A DNA stretch of 64,000 nt from Pseudoalteromonas rubra (GTDB lineage: Bacteria > Pseudomonadota > Gammaproteobacteria > Enterobacterales > Alteromonadaceae), in contig NZ_PNCJ01000055.1 in the NCBI RefSeq assembly GCF_005887115.1, positions 62,001 through 126,000 of the forward strand, in the 5' to 3' direction. The notes under the pieces were generated by a model. It was not told the origin of the DNA and ran no database searches. It saw only the letters and a list, made by a program, of their open reading frames with translations. Both the position numbers and the translations under genes were made by a program. Position 1 is the stretch's first letter. Every line of letters starts with the position of its first letter. Shown here one piece after another: positions 45,665 to 54,447 of this stretch.

Positions 45665-45791
45665 ATTAGTCCTTTCACTATCTGGCTAACAAACCCACCA
45701 ACAGCCTCTCTTAAGGTTAATGCTAGCTAAGAGGGCCCTAAACTGCAAACTATGATATGATCTACCGCAGAAAAAACAGTAAAATAATGCG

Positions 45792-46400
45792 ATGAAACGA
45801 ACACTTTGCAATCACTGCCACTTCCCTGAGCAGACCTGCGTCTGCAAATTCCTTGGCCAGCCTGTCAAAAATCACTGTAAGATACTGGTGTTACAACACC
45901 CCAGTGAAGTCAAAGTCACTAAGAATACGGTTCGCCTATTATCATTGCAGCTTAGTAACCTTGAGGTCGTCATTGGTGAATCTGAAACCGATTTCGCACA
46001 TGTGCGTCAGCAGCTTCACTCAAGCCAATGCGCATTGCTTTACCCTTCCGAAAGTGCCAAAGCACTGTCAGCGCCTGCGGGCAAAGAAACTCTACCAGCC
46101 ATAGAAACCTTAGTGGTTTTAGATGGCACATGGAAAAAAGTCCACAAAATGCTGATGCTCAACCCCTGGTTGATGAGCCTTCCCCATGTCTCATTCGCAG
46201 AGTTGCCAAAAAATCAATATCATATTCGCAAAGCCGAACAAGCATTTAGTCTGTCAACACTTGAGGCGACAGCCCATTTTTTGCACCTGTATGAAGCAAT
46301 TTCACCAGAACCTTTATATCGTGCTTTGGCTGGGATGATAGAACAACAAACCCGGCTCATGCCAGATCATGTTAAACAACGGTATTTGCGTGACGAATAA
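45792..46400 (+). CDS. tapT: tRNA-uridine aminocarboxypropyltransferase (DTW domain)
   Basis: Transfers the aminocarboxypropyl group of SAM to U47 of tRNA (acp3U). The N-terminal CNHCHFPEQTCVCK cysteines and the VVLDGTWKKVHKM DTW motif identify the family, with LPKNQYHIRKAE following. The 202 residues fit. There is no strong binding site before the ATG at 45792. The 3' end overlaps the next frame by up to 32 bases. Confidence 0.9.
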   Translation: MKRTLCNHCHFPEQTCVCKFLGQPVKNHCKILVLQHPSEVKVTKNTVRLLSLQLSNLEVVIGESETDFAHVRQQLHSSQCALLYPSESAKALSAPAGKETLPAIETLVVLDGTWKKVHKMLMLNPWLMSLPHVSFAELPKNQYHIRKAEQAFSLSTLEATAHFLHLYEAISPEPLYRALAGMIEQQTRLMPDHVKQRYLRDE

Positions 46401-47217
46401 CCGGCCGAATAATCGCTCGATGAATACTGCACGTAATCGCTTAAAACGTCGATTTTACCGCCGTGGACCAGATTATCGCTTCGGCGATCAAGCGAGTTTT
46501 GAAGAAATTAAGGCAACCTTTGGCTTTAAAACCATCACTTTAGGCGCTTGGGTCGACAAACAAGAACAACATATTGCCGCTAACCTACTTTACGATGCGT
46601 TGGCCGATCTGACCCAGATTTTGTCAGTTCCCCCTGTTACAATCGGCCTGCGAGGCACATTGAATCTCGCATTTGGAAGCGGTGGACAAGCTGGCGTTCA
46701 GGCACATTATGACAGCAATCAGCGGACGCTGGCGTTGGCTAAAAACGCAGGCGGCGGCGCACTGGCACATGAATGGTGGCATGCATTTGATCACTATATT
46801 GCCAAGCATATGTTCGACAATGTGCGCGCGCATGACTTTGCATCAGCACTGTGGCTTACCCAGACACCGAACCTGACACACCCCCTTAATCAGCAGCTAG
46901 ATACCTTATTTCGACTCCTGCTGCTGGATAAAAGCGGCCTAGAATCCAGCAACTACTTTAAGCATGCCTTGTTGTTAGACAAAGCACGCGGAACCCAGTA
47001 TTACGCGCGACCACAAGAGTTAACAGCCCGAGCTTTCGAATGGGTCATCGCCAATAACCCCCATATAAGCAATGCCTTCTTGGTAGACGACGTGCTTGAC
47101 TCTGCTTTGGAACGTCAGGGTGGGTTTCCAGGTGAGAGTATTGCGGCTGAAACATGCCACGCAACTTCTAGTTACTTTCAGATGCTAGGTGCTGCGTTAT
47201 ATCGTCAAATGCAATGA
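46369..47217 (+). CDS. CLCA_X-type protein with an HExxH motif
   Basis: Protein with an apparent metalloprotease motif, ALAHEWWHAFDHYI, preceded by the GGGALAHE turn. The combination with RRGPDYRFGDQASFEEIKATFGF resembles proteins annotated CLCA_X in Alteromonadales, and the motif region resembles the LPD1 domain of polyvalent phage proteins. No signal peptide, so cytoplasmic. The start is uncertain: ATG 46369, GTG 46390 or ATG 46420, none with a good binding site; the conserved part begins soon after the last. It overlaps tapT at the front and the convergent EAL gene by 50 bases at the end. Function unknown. Confidence 0.72.
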   Translation: MLNNGICVTNNRPNNRSMNTARNRLKRRFYRRGPDYRFGDQASFEEIKATFGFKTITLGAWVDKQEQHIAANLLYDALADLTQILSVPPVTIGLRGTLNLAFGSGGQAGVQAHYDSNQRTLALAKNAGGGALAHEWWHAFDHYIAKHMFDNVRAHDFASALWLTQTPNLTHPLNQQLDTLFRLLLLDKSGLESSNYFKHALLLDKARGTQYYARPQELTARAFEWVIANNPHISNAFLVDDVLDSALERQGGFPGESIAAETCHATSSYFQMLGAALYRQMQ

Positions 47218-49678
47218 ATTCAGTTAACCAGCTGCGATATTCTTCAAACGGGAGTGGGCGGGAAATGTAAAAGCCCTGGCCAATGTCACAGCCAAAAGCT
47301 TGCAACATCTGGTAGCATTGCACACTTTCTACCCCTTCAGCAACAACTTGAGAGCCCAGGTTGTGTGCCATATCACAGGTAGCCTTACAAATCGTCTGGT
47401 TGGTCGCCGAGCTGGCAATATTCATCACAAAACTCTTGTCAATTTTGATTTCATCAACCCCCAGCTGACTTAAGTATGCAAGTGATGAGTAGCCCGTGCC
47501 AAAATCGTCTATGGCCATTTTAACACCCAGTCTTTTGAATCCATCTATTATTTCGTTAAGGTCAACCTCATTTGCCAAAGTCACAGACTCAGTGATTTCC
47601 AGCATCAGCTGAGAGGGGGCAAGATTCAGCTGGCTGATCAAAGTGATCAATTGTACTGCAAGCTCCTTTCTGCCGATGTCTTTTCCGGAGACATTCAGTG
47701 ACAGCACATGCCGCGGATAAACACGACACAGCTGCGCTTGTGCAACCAGTGCCTGCTCAACAACCCAGTCCGTAATTTCGGGGATCATACCCGACGATTC
47801 AGCGATTGGAATAAACTCATCTGGCGGGATGACACCTAACTCAGGGTGATGCCAACGTAGCAAGACCTCAGCGCCAAACACTTCTCCCTGTTGTAGTTTA
47901 ACCTGAGGCTGAAAATAGAGTGAAAACTGGTTTTGTGCGATAGCATATTTTAAAGAAGAGGCGACCTTTATTCGCCGCTCCAGATACAAAGAATCGTTAT
48001 GATCAAATAATTGCCATTTTTGCGTCCCGAGAGGACGTGTCGATATTGCTTGTAATGCACGTTGCATCAATGCCTCTGTCGTCTGCGCATGGACCGGACT
48101 ACTGGCAACGCCAATTTCCAACTGGTCAACCAACAATTCTCCTTTAAAACTAATCCCTTCTTCAAAAATTGACGCTAATAGACAGGCATACTGCTCCACC
48201 TGACTTAGTTCCAGCTTGCCACGCAACACTATGGCAAACAGGGTATCATCCAACCGATAGATCTCTGTGCGACTATTTGGCTCTGCCGCAACGGTCACTC
48301 TGCCATAGGTGTCCAGTTGTGTTTGAACTTTTTTTAGCAAAGTCTTCAACTGCATGGCAGCATAATCCCACCCCATATTTAACCGGATCACACTCAACAC
48401 CTTGGGCCGAAACATCACCAATGTGTGGTGCTGGTGTGTGCTTTGCAGACCGTCGAGTGCTTTTTGTAGCATGTGACGATTGGGCAGTCCGGTTTCTTTG
48501 TCATGGTTTGCATACTGAAGTAACAGCAGCTTCTTTTGTCGCTCGTGCCAATAAACATAATACGCCAGCAATAATATGTGTCCGGTCAGTAAAGCATGGT
48601 TTAGCAAGAAAATTTGAGAAAGTTCTATCACGCCTAGTTGCCCCAGCATCAATATCACAACCAGCACCAGTGCCGGCAGAAAAGCGCAAGCCAGCAGACG
48701 AGCTTCCCGTTGATACTGAGCGGGTTGCATACAGAGTAAATAAGTCACATAAGCTGTAACGACCAACCCAGCCATCACCTGGAACAATAGCTGATACCCA
48801 GTATGTAATGGCGCACTGATACAAACGACCAACAGCAAACTCCATAGCAGTCGCCAAAGGTAGTACCTGTGCTGTTCATTTAATCGCTTCTCTACCGCAA
48901 AATAGTGAAAAAAGCACAGCACGCAGGCAAGAGAGAGTAAAAATAACTGGCTGCTATAGGTTGCCATAGCACCACTGAGCGCACTGGGAAAGAACAGCAC
49001 ATTCACGCCACTCTCTGCGCCACTGATGATTGCAACCAGCAATACATATGCAGCCAGAGCCAATAGCCCGGGTCGAAATTGAGACACAGCCATGAGCGTC
49101 AGAAAAAAGGCAACAAAGTAGATGCTGCCCGTTTCAACACCAAACAGAAATACCTTGTGACTAAGCAGCTGAACAAATTCGGCTTCCTGTACCGCGACCA
49201 TTGACAACCATTGTGGATAATCACCCTGAGCCTGCACATAAAGTTGTGCGGGCTGTATGCCTCTGGGTACTTTGATATGCGGTAACACCGCCTGGGCAGA
49301 CGATGCAAGCTCTTTTGTTGGGGCAATTAGTGTGTATTGAATAAGCTTGCCTGAGCGCTCAAGATAAAACTTGAGTACTCCCTGAACAGGCTGGGTATAG
49401 ATAACCTGTTCATGATTTGGGTTTGCAGGTATATCGACCCGCACCCAGGTCGCTATACCTCTCTGAAGCCGAATAGCCTGCCTAGCCGAGGTCATACTCT
49501 CTGCCATTTGGCGGATTTCTGCCAGACCCAGTTGATTGGTCGCATCACTGTATACTTTAAATGACATCTGCACCGGAGGGCCTTCTGAAAGCTCACTGGA
49601 TTGCGCTACGCTCTCCAATACCAGAACAGTCATGACAGTTAGCAAGACGGCTATCACGCGTATCACGCTTAACCACAT
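47168..49678 (-). CDS. EAL-domain cyclic-di-GMP phosphodiesterase with degenerate GGDEF and 7TM-DISM sensor
   Basis: Membrane signalling protein of 836 residues. A signal segment is followed by a periplasmic 7TMR-DISM-like domain (to about 175), about seven transmembrane segments (to about 380), a GGDEF-like domain beginning DKETGLPNRHML whose active site reads RLDDTLFAI and is degenerate, and a C-terminal EAL domain. The EAL catalytic set looks intact: EVLLRW, LNVSG, EITES, IDDFGTGYSS, KIDKSFV, AEGVES and GQGF. It should therefore degrade cyclic-di-GMP. The longest frame starts at a TTG; the ATG at 49678 follows a perfect AAGGAGG. The 250-base gap downstream of dcd (49715-49964) holds nothing credible. 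Confidence 0.9.
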   Translation of the reverse strand: MWLSVIRVIAVLLTVMTVLVLESVAQSSELSEGPPVQMSFKVYSDATNQLGLAEIRQMAESMTSARQAIRLQRGIATWVRVDIPANPNHEQVIYTQPVQGVLKFYLERSGKLIQYTLIAPTKELASSAQAVLPHIKVPRGIQPAQLYVQAQGDYPQWLSMVAVQEAEFVQLLSHKVFLFGVETGSIYFVAFFLTLMAVSQFRPGLLALAAYVLLVAIISGAESGVNVLFFPSALSGAMATYSSQLFLLSLACVLCFFHYFAVEKRLNEQHRYYLWRLLWSLLLVVCISAPLHTGYQLLFQVMAGLVVTAYVTYLLCMQPAQYQREARLLACAFLPALVLVVILMLGQLGVIELSQIFLLNHALLTGHILLLAYYVYWHERQKKLLLLQYANHDKETGLPNRHMLQKALDGLQSTHQHHTLVMFRPKVLSVIRLNMGWDYAAMQLKTLLKKVQTQLDTYGRVTVAAEPNSRTEIYRLDDTLFAIVLRGKLELSQVEQYACLLASIFEEGISFKGELLVDQLEIGVASSPVHAQTTEALMQRALQAISTRPLGTQKWQLFDHNDSLYLERRIKVASSLKYAIAQNQFSLYFQPQVKLQQGEVFGAEVLLRWHHPELGVIPPDEFIPIAESSGMIPEITDWVVEQALVAQAQLCRVYPRHVLSLNVSGKDIGRKELAVQLITLISQLNLAPSQLMLEITESVTLANEVDLNEIIDGFKRLGVKMAIDDFGTGYSSLAYLSQLGVDEIKIDKSFVMNIASSATNQTICKATCDMAHNLGSQVVAEGVESVQCYQMLQAFGCDIGQGFYISRPLPFEEYRSWLTEFIAFDDITQHLASESN

Positions 49679-49964
49679 CCCAACCTCCTTGAGCAAGTGG
49701 TATAGTTCGTTCAATTAACAGGCCTGTTAAGGCTTAGCCCAGTTTAGCTCGCTTCTGGTAATTGCAATCATCACGGCAGACGCATTCTGCTTTTTCACAT
49801 TACCTTGTAGCATTAATGTTAAGTATGGAGGCTGAAGTTTGAATTGCCAGTGCCAATATAAAAATTCCACAATTATACGGCAACTGGAGACTGGATGAGG
49901 TACTGTGCGGCTCGCGTTCTGGTCAGCCACACACTACCCAGTATGAAAAGTATTTATTTAATTA

Positions 49965-50552
49965 TCAACGGTTGTCGTCACTAATCCGACTGGCGATCGC
50001 GCTATTTTGACCTTTATATTTGGCATCTTTACGCATGTTGTAAGGCGCCTCTGCGGGGCTACTCAGGGTTTCAAAACTCAATGCGCCAATCTTCATCTTA
50101 GGTCGCAACGCCAAGGGCAGCTTACCAGAGTTATAGAACTCCAGAACAATGTTGCCAGACCAGCCCGGATCGATACGATGTGCGGTTACGTGCACCATCA
50201 GGCCTAACCTGGCTAAAGACGAGCGACCATCAAGCCAGCCGACAAGATCCGCTGGTAATGTCACAGACTCATAAGTCATAGCCAAAGCCAGTTCGCCTGG
50301 GTGCAGGAAAAAGGCCTGACCATCTTCGAGCACGATTTCATCACTCATAATGGATTCCATTGCTGCGTTGATCTGCTCTTTAGGCCCACTCAGGTCAACA
50401 TAGGGTGCAGCATGATCCTGAAACACCCGAAATTTATTGCCCAGACGCAAATCAACGGTCACCCCTGAGATCATCTCATCAGCCGGCGTTGGCTCGATTT
50501 GAATGTGTTGGTTTTTGATAGCTTGTTTTATATCTCTGTCAGAGAGTCTCAT
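49965..50552 (-). CDS. dcd: dCTP deaminase
   Basis: Converts dCTP to dUTP, the main source of dUMP for thymidylate in Gammaproteobacteria. SGVTVDLRLGN, LDGRSSLARLGLMVH (with the catalytic arginine/serine region) and HRIDPGWSGNIVLEFYN (with the catalytic glutamate) are present. The 195 residues match E. coli Dcd (193). It begins 3 bases after the apbC stop and is probably co-transcribed with it. Confidence 0.97.
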   Translation of the reverse strand: MRLSDRDIKQAIKNQHIQIEPTPADEMISGVTVDLRLGNKFRVFQDHAAPYVDLSGPKEQINAAMESIMSDEIVLEDGQAFFLHPGELALAMTYESVTLPADLVGWLDGRSSLARLGLMVHVTAHRIDPGWSGNIVLEFYNSGKLPLALRPKMKIGALSFETLSSPAEAPYNMRKDAKYKGQNSAIASRISDDNR

Positions 50553-50555
50553 TAG

Positions 50556-51638
50556 TTAGTCATCCGTTATTAGAATTTCGACCCCTTGAGTCGATTGTGA
50601 TTGTAAATACAACATGCTGCTCACCAGCTGCGCACAATAAATATAATGGTCTTTTATCGGCAGTGATTGGGCTGTGATATTCGCGCCCTGTTCCGAATTT
50701 TCTCGGATCCCGGTATCCAATGGGATTTCAGCAAGCAGCGGAACACCATGACGCGCAGCCAGTTTAGCGCCCCCTTCACTACCGAAAATGGCGTTTTTAC
50801 CATCGCAATGCTGACACGAAAAATAGCTCATGTTCTCTATCAGGCCAATAATGGGCAGGTTGACTTTATTGAACATTGCAATGCCCTTTTGCGCATCAGC
50901 CAGTGCCAGATCCTGAGGGGTTGTCACCACAATTGCGCCACTGGCGGGGACTTTTTGGGTCATCGTCAGCTGGATATCACCCGTGCCTGGCGGCATATCG
51001 ACGATCAGGTAATCCAGCTCACCCCATGCAGTTTCATTTAACAATTGAGTAAGTGCCTGCGATGCCATAGGACCGCGCCAGACCGTCGCATCGTCCTCAG
51101 CCACCAAAAAGCCGATAGACATGGCTTTGACGCCGTCTTTTTCAAACGGCTTTAGTGTATTTTCGTCCAGAGCCTCTGGTTGCTGCCCACTCAGTCCTAG
51201 TAAAGAAGGTATGGAGGGACCATAAATATCGGCATCCAAGATACCCACTTGAGCCCCTTGAGAGGCAAGTCCGGTGGCCAGATTTACGGCTGTGGTCGAT
51301 TTGCCCACCCCACCTTTCCCTGACGCCACTAGAACAATGTGTTTAATTTGTTTGAACTGAGCCGCACCAGCGACTTCACATTGGCATGTTACGCGGACGT
51401 CCGCATTCAAAGAGTCACTCAGGTGGGTAGAGAGCACAGCTCCCTGCCCTGACGCGGCAAAAGGCAAAGTGAGTGTAACTTGCCAGGACATTTTTGCCGC
51501 TTTGTCGGGTGAAATATCCGCAATCCACTGCGTATCAATGCCCATAGGAAAAATTGCGCTACGATAGTGTTGCAGATGAGTTTTAATCTGTTCTTTTATG
51601 GGGTCCTTCCTGGTAAATAGTTTTTCAATACCAAACAT
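50556..51638 (-). CDS. apbC: Iron-sulfur cluster carrier protein ApbC/Mrp
   Basis: P-loop ATPase scaffold that delivers Fe-S clusters. The deviant Walker A is VASGKGGVGKSTTAVNLA; YGPSIPSLLG and DMPPGTGDIQLT follow, and the cluster-binding CQHC pair is in SYFSCQHCDGK. The N-terminal part is an MIP18-like domain. The longest frame starts at 51689, but MFGIEKLF at 51638 is the natural start (360 residues). Divergent from metG, as in E. coli. Confidence 0.93.
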   Translation of the reverse strand: MFGIEKLFTRKDPIKEQIKTHLQHYRSAIFPMGIDTQWIADISPDKAAKMSWQVTLTLPFAASGQGAVLSTHLSDSLNADVRVTCQCEVAGAAQFKQIKHIVLVASGKGGVGKSTTAVNLATGLASQGAQVGILDADIYGPSIPSLLGLSGQQPEALDENTLKPFEKDGVKAMSIGFLVAEDDATVWRGPMASQALTQLLNETAWGELDYLIVDMPPGTGDIQLTMTQKVPASGAIVVTTPQDLALADAQKGIAMFNKVNLPIIGLIENMSYFSCQHCDGKNAIFGSEGGAKLAARHGVPLLAEIPLDTGIRENSEQGANITAQSLPIKDHYIYCAQLVSSMLYLQSQSTQGVEILITDD

Positions 51639-51878
51639 ACAAATAAAACGCCTTGAGGTGATGAAATGGGCGCAGGAATTATGTAACATTCACTTCATTA
51701 AAACCAGTCAAATTCGCGTCTGCTGGGATTTTCCCAGCCGTTCTGGTTAGTCTTTTATCACAACAGACTGGCTAACCGGGCCGAAGTTTTTGCTCACTGT
51801 ATCGATAAGCACCGTGCATGATGCCAGGCGCCAGATCTACAGAGCCAAACTGAGCCGCTCTATTTTCACGGAATAACT

Positions 51879-53915
51879 ATGACAAAGAGAAAAATTCTCA
51901 TAACAAGTGCACTGCCTTATGCTAACGGTCCGACCCACCTGGGTCACCTGTTGGAGTACATTCAAACCGACATCTGGGCTCGTTTCCAGAAGCAGCAAGG
52001 CCATGAGGCTTATTATGTTTGTGCTGATGACGCTCACGGTACACCTATTATGCTGAACGCCCAAAAACAGGGCATCACGCCAGAAGAAATGGTTCAGCAA
52101 GTCAGTATTGAGAGACAGCGTGACTTTGCCGACTTTAATATCGAATTCGACAACTATCACAGCACCCACAGTGACGAAAACCGTGAGCTGAGCGAGTTAA
52201 TTTATACTCGCCTGAACGATAAAGGGCATATTAAGAAGCGCACTATCTCTCAGCTGTTTGACCCAGAAAAAAGTATTTTCCTGCCCGATCGGTTTGTTAC
52301 TGGTACTTGTCCAAACTGTAAGGCCGAAGAGCAAAACGGAGACAGCTGTGATGCCTGTGGTGCAACTTACAGCCCAACCGAGCTGATTGAACCAAAATCC
52401 GCAATGTCGGGCGCAACACCTGTTCTGAAAGATTCTGAGCACTTTTTCTTCGATCTGCCCGCTTTTGAAGATATGTTAAAAACCTGGCTTCACTCTGGCA
52501 GTTTACAGGCTGAGATGGCTAATAAACTGGATGAGTGGTTTGCAGATGGTCTGCAACAGTGGGATATCAGCCGTGATGCGCCTTACTTTGGATTTGAAAT
52601 CCCGGGCGCACCAGGAAAATACTTCTACGTATGGCTGGATGCACCTATTGGTTACATGGCAAGCTTTAAAAACCTTTGTGACAAGCAGGGCCTTAACTTT
52701 GATGAGTTCTGGGCTGAAGGGTCAGATGCCGAGCTATATCATTTCATTGGTAAAGACATCATCTACTTCCACAGTTTGTTCTGGCCCGCAATGCTGGACG
52801 GCGCTAACTTCAGAAAACCAAATAATGTATTCGCGCACGGCTTTGTTACCGTAAATGGTGCGAAAATGTCTAAATCTAAAGGTACTTTCGTCAAAGCACG
52901 TACCTACCTGGAACATTTGGACCCTGAATATCTGCGCTATTATTATGCAGCTAAACTGAACAGCGGTGTCACAGATCTGGATCTCAACCTTGAAGATTTC
53001 GCGCAGCGCGTAAACTCAGATCTGGTCGGTAAGGTTGTCAATATCGCCAGCCGCTGTGCTGGCTTCATTACTAAAAAATTCGGCGGTAAGCTAAGCAATA
53101 CCGTGATGGATGAAGCACTGTTAAGTAGTTTTGTTGCTGCCAAAGACAGCATTGCCGGTCACTATGAAAACCGCGAATACAGCCGTGCTGTGCGCGAGAT
53201 CATGACACTTGCCGACAAGGCTAACCAGTTCATCGACGCAGAAGCCCCCTGGGTACTTGCTAAGAATGAAGACACGCTGGAACGTGCACACCAGGTATGC
53301 TCAATGGGTCTGAACCTGTTCCGTGTGTTGTTGACCTACCTCAAGCCTATCCTGCCAGGTATGGCTAAGAATGTAGAAACTTTCTTGAACACTGAATTGA
53401 GCTGGGAAGGCCTGGAAACGGCGCTTGTCGACCATGAAATCAACAAGTTTAAAGCCCTGATGCAACGTGTTGAACTGGACAAAGTCAATGCAATGGTTGA
53501 CGCCTCAAAAGAAAGCCTGGAGAAAAAAGTCGGCGGCCAGAGTGCAAAACCCGCTGCTGACAGCCCGCTGGCTAAAGAGCCGATTGCTGACGAAATCGAG
53601 TTCGACGATTTTGCTAAAGTAGACCTGCGTGTGGCTAAAATTGCCAATGCAGAGCACGTTGAAGGCGCAGACAAGCTCCTGAAGTTGACGCTGGACTTAG
53701 GTGGAGAGACCCGCCAGGTCTTTGCCGGTATTAAATCGGCCTATGCTCCGGAAGATCTGATCGGCAAACTGACAGTCATGGTTGCCAACCTGAAGCCTCG
53801 TAAAATGCGCTTTGGTATGTCAGAAGGCATGGTGCTGGCTGCAGGCCCCGGCGGTAAAGAGATCTATATCCTCAACCCGGATGAAGGCTCACAGCCTGGC
53901 ATGCGTGTGATGTAA
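51879..53915 (+). CDS. metG: Methionyl-tRNA synthetase
   Basis: Class I aminoacyl-tRNA synthetase charging tRNA-Met. The HIGH motif is HLGH in PTHLGHLLEY, the zinc knuckle is CPNCKAEEQNGDSCDACG and KMSKS is at residues 329-333. A C-terminal EMAP-type tRNA-binding domain (about 575-678) starts after an Ala/Pro-rich linker, as in dimeric bacterial enzymes. The 678 residues match E. coli MetG (677). No T-box is expected or seen; the 240-base divergent gap to apbC holds no other gene. Confidence 0.98.
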   Translation: MTKRKILITSALPYANGPTHLGHLLEYIQTDIWARFQKQQGHEAYYVCADDAHGTPIMLNAQKQGITPEEMVQQVSIERQRDFADFNIEFDNYHSTHSDENRELSELIYTRLNDKGHIKKRTISQLFDPEKSIFLPDRFVTGTCPNCKAEEQNGDSCDACGATYSPTELIEPKSAMSGATPVLKDSEHFFFDLPAFEDMLKTWLHSGSLQAEMANKLDEWFADGLQQWDISRDAPYFGFEIPGAPGKYFYVWLDAPIGYMASFKNLCDKQGLNFDEFWAEGSDAELYHFIGKDIIYFHSLFWPAMLDGANFRKPNNVFAHGFVTVNGAKMSKSKGTFVKARTYLEHLDPEYLRYYYAAKLNSGVTDLDLNLEDFAQRVNSDLVGKVVNIASRCAGFITKKFGGKLSNTVMDEALLSSFVAAKDSIAGHYENREYSRAVREIMTLADKANQFIDAEAPWVLAKNEDTLERAHQVCSMGLNLFRVLLTYLKPILPGMAKNVETFLNTELSWEGLETALVDHEINKFKALMQRVELDKVNAMVDASKESLEKKVGGQSAKPAADSPLAKEPIADEIEFDDFAKVDLRVAKIANAEHVEGADKLLKLTLDLGGETRQVFAGIKSAYAPEDLIGKLTVMVANLKPRKMRFGMSEGMVLAAGPGGKEIYILNPDEGSQPGMRVM

Positions 53916-53943
53916 TCTGTGCTGCTATTAAACTAGATTGAAT

Positions 53944-53967
53944 AAACGGGCCATCAGGCCCGTTTTT
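53944..53967. terminator. Terminator of metG
   Basis: AAACGGGCC (53944-53952) pairs with GGCCCGTTT (53957-53965), followed by T. It overlaps the end of the NADAR remnant. Confidence 0.9.
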
Positions 53968-54196
53968 GTTTAGCTGTTTTCAGCTCCTTTGACAACTGAT
54001 CGCGCACGGCCATCAGAGCATACCCCAACAGATTAAGCCCTTGCCATTTTTGAGGTACACTTGCAAATTCATGGTCCTCCGCCAGGCCTATCCCCCAAAT
54101 TGTATCAACCGGACGCGCCTCAACCAAAACGCTCTTGTTTGTAGAGAACAAGAACGTCTTCAGTTCTGGGTTTTGACCAAGTAAGAGTGAACACAT
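53954..54196 (-). pseudogene. Truncated NADAR-family (DUF1768) gene remnant
   Basis: Only the C-terminal half of a NADAR domain is present: NPELKTFLFSTN, VLVEARPVDTIWGIGLAEDH and W-x-GLNLLGYALMAVRDQL. Full proteins of this family, which act on ADP-ribose or riboflavin intermediates, are about 150-180 residues; about 80-90 N-terminal residues, including the early catalytic part, are missing. The break coincides with a tandem repeat element (54180-54444) that continues up to the stop of the sensor gene. The frame can start at an ATG supplied by the repeat (54196), so a short peptide might be made, but enzyme activity is unlikely. Confidence 0.75.
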
Positions 54197-54444
54197 ATCC
54201 CTATGGAGGGCTCCCGATCCGGTATCAGCAACCGCGGCTCAAACCATATCCAGCTAAAATGGTTCATTTCACCTTGCGCAAAGACCGAGCTAAAGCTCGA
54301 CTTTGCACGATAAAGCGTTCGGCGAGCTGCGAAGCGTTGCTTCGGTCTCAAACAAGTACGAGTGGACACATATCCCTATGGAGGGCTCCCGGCTTTTCAT
54401 CCATGAAAAGCGTTCGGCGAGCTGCGAAGCGTTGCTTCGGTCTC
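54180..54444. repeat. Tandem repeat element of two related units
   Basis: Repeat A occurs at 54180-54216 and 54355-54391 (37 bases, 2 differences; core CACATATCCCTATGGAGGG). Repeat B occurs at 54312-54349 and 54407-54444 (38 bases, identical; core GCGTTCGGCGAGCTGCGAAG). The order is A1-B1-A2-B2, i.e. two units of about 95 and 170 bases that differ in their middle part. Repeat B contains the hairpin CGAAGC-GTT-GCTTCG, and CGAGCT-AA-AGCTCG lies in the longer unit. It fills exactly the space between the NADAR remnant and the sensor kinase gene. Non-coding; probably a dispersed genomic repeat. Confidence 0.85.
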
Positions 54445-54447
54445 GCC

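Noticed and set aside
48169..48759. Plus-strand frame of 196 residues opposite the EAL gene
   Set aside because: Antisense shadow of transmembrane and GGDEF-like coding sequence; composition is not protein-like.
54180..54444. Possible CRISPR array
   Set aside because: Only two copies of each repeat with unequal spacing, two repeat types and no cas genes; it fits a tandem non-coding element better.
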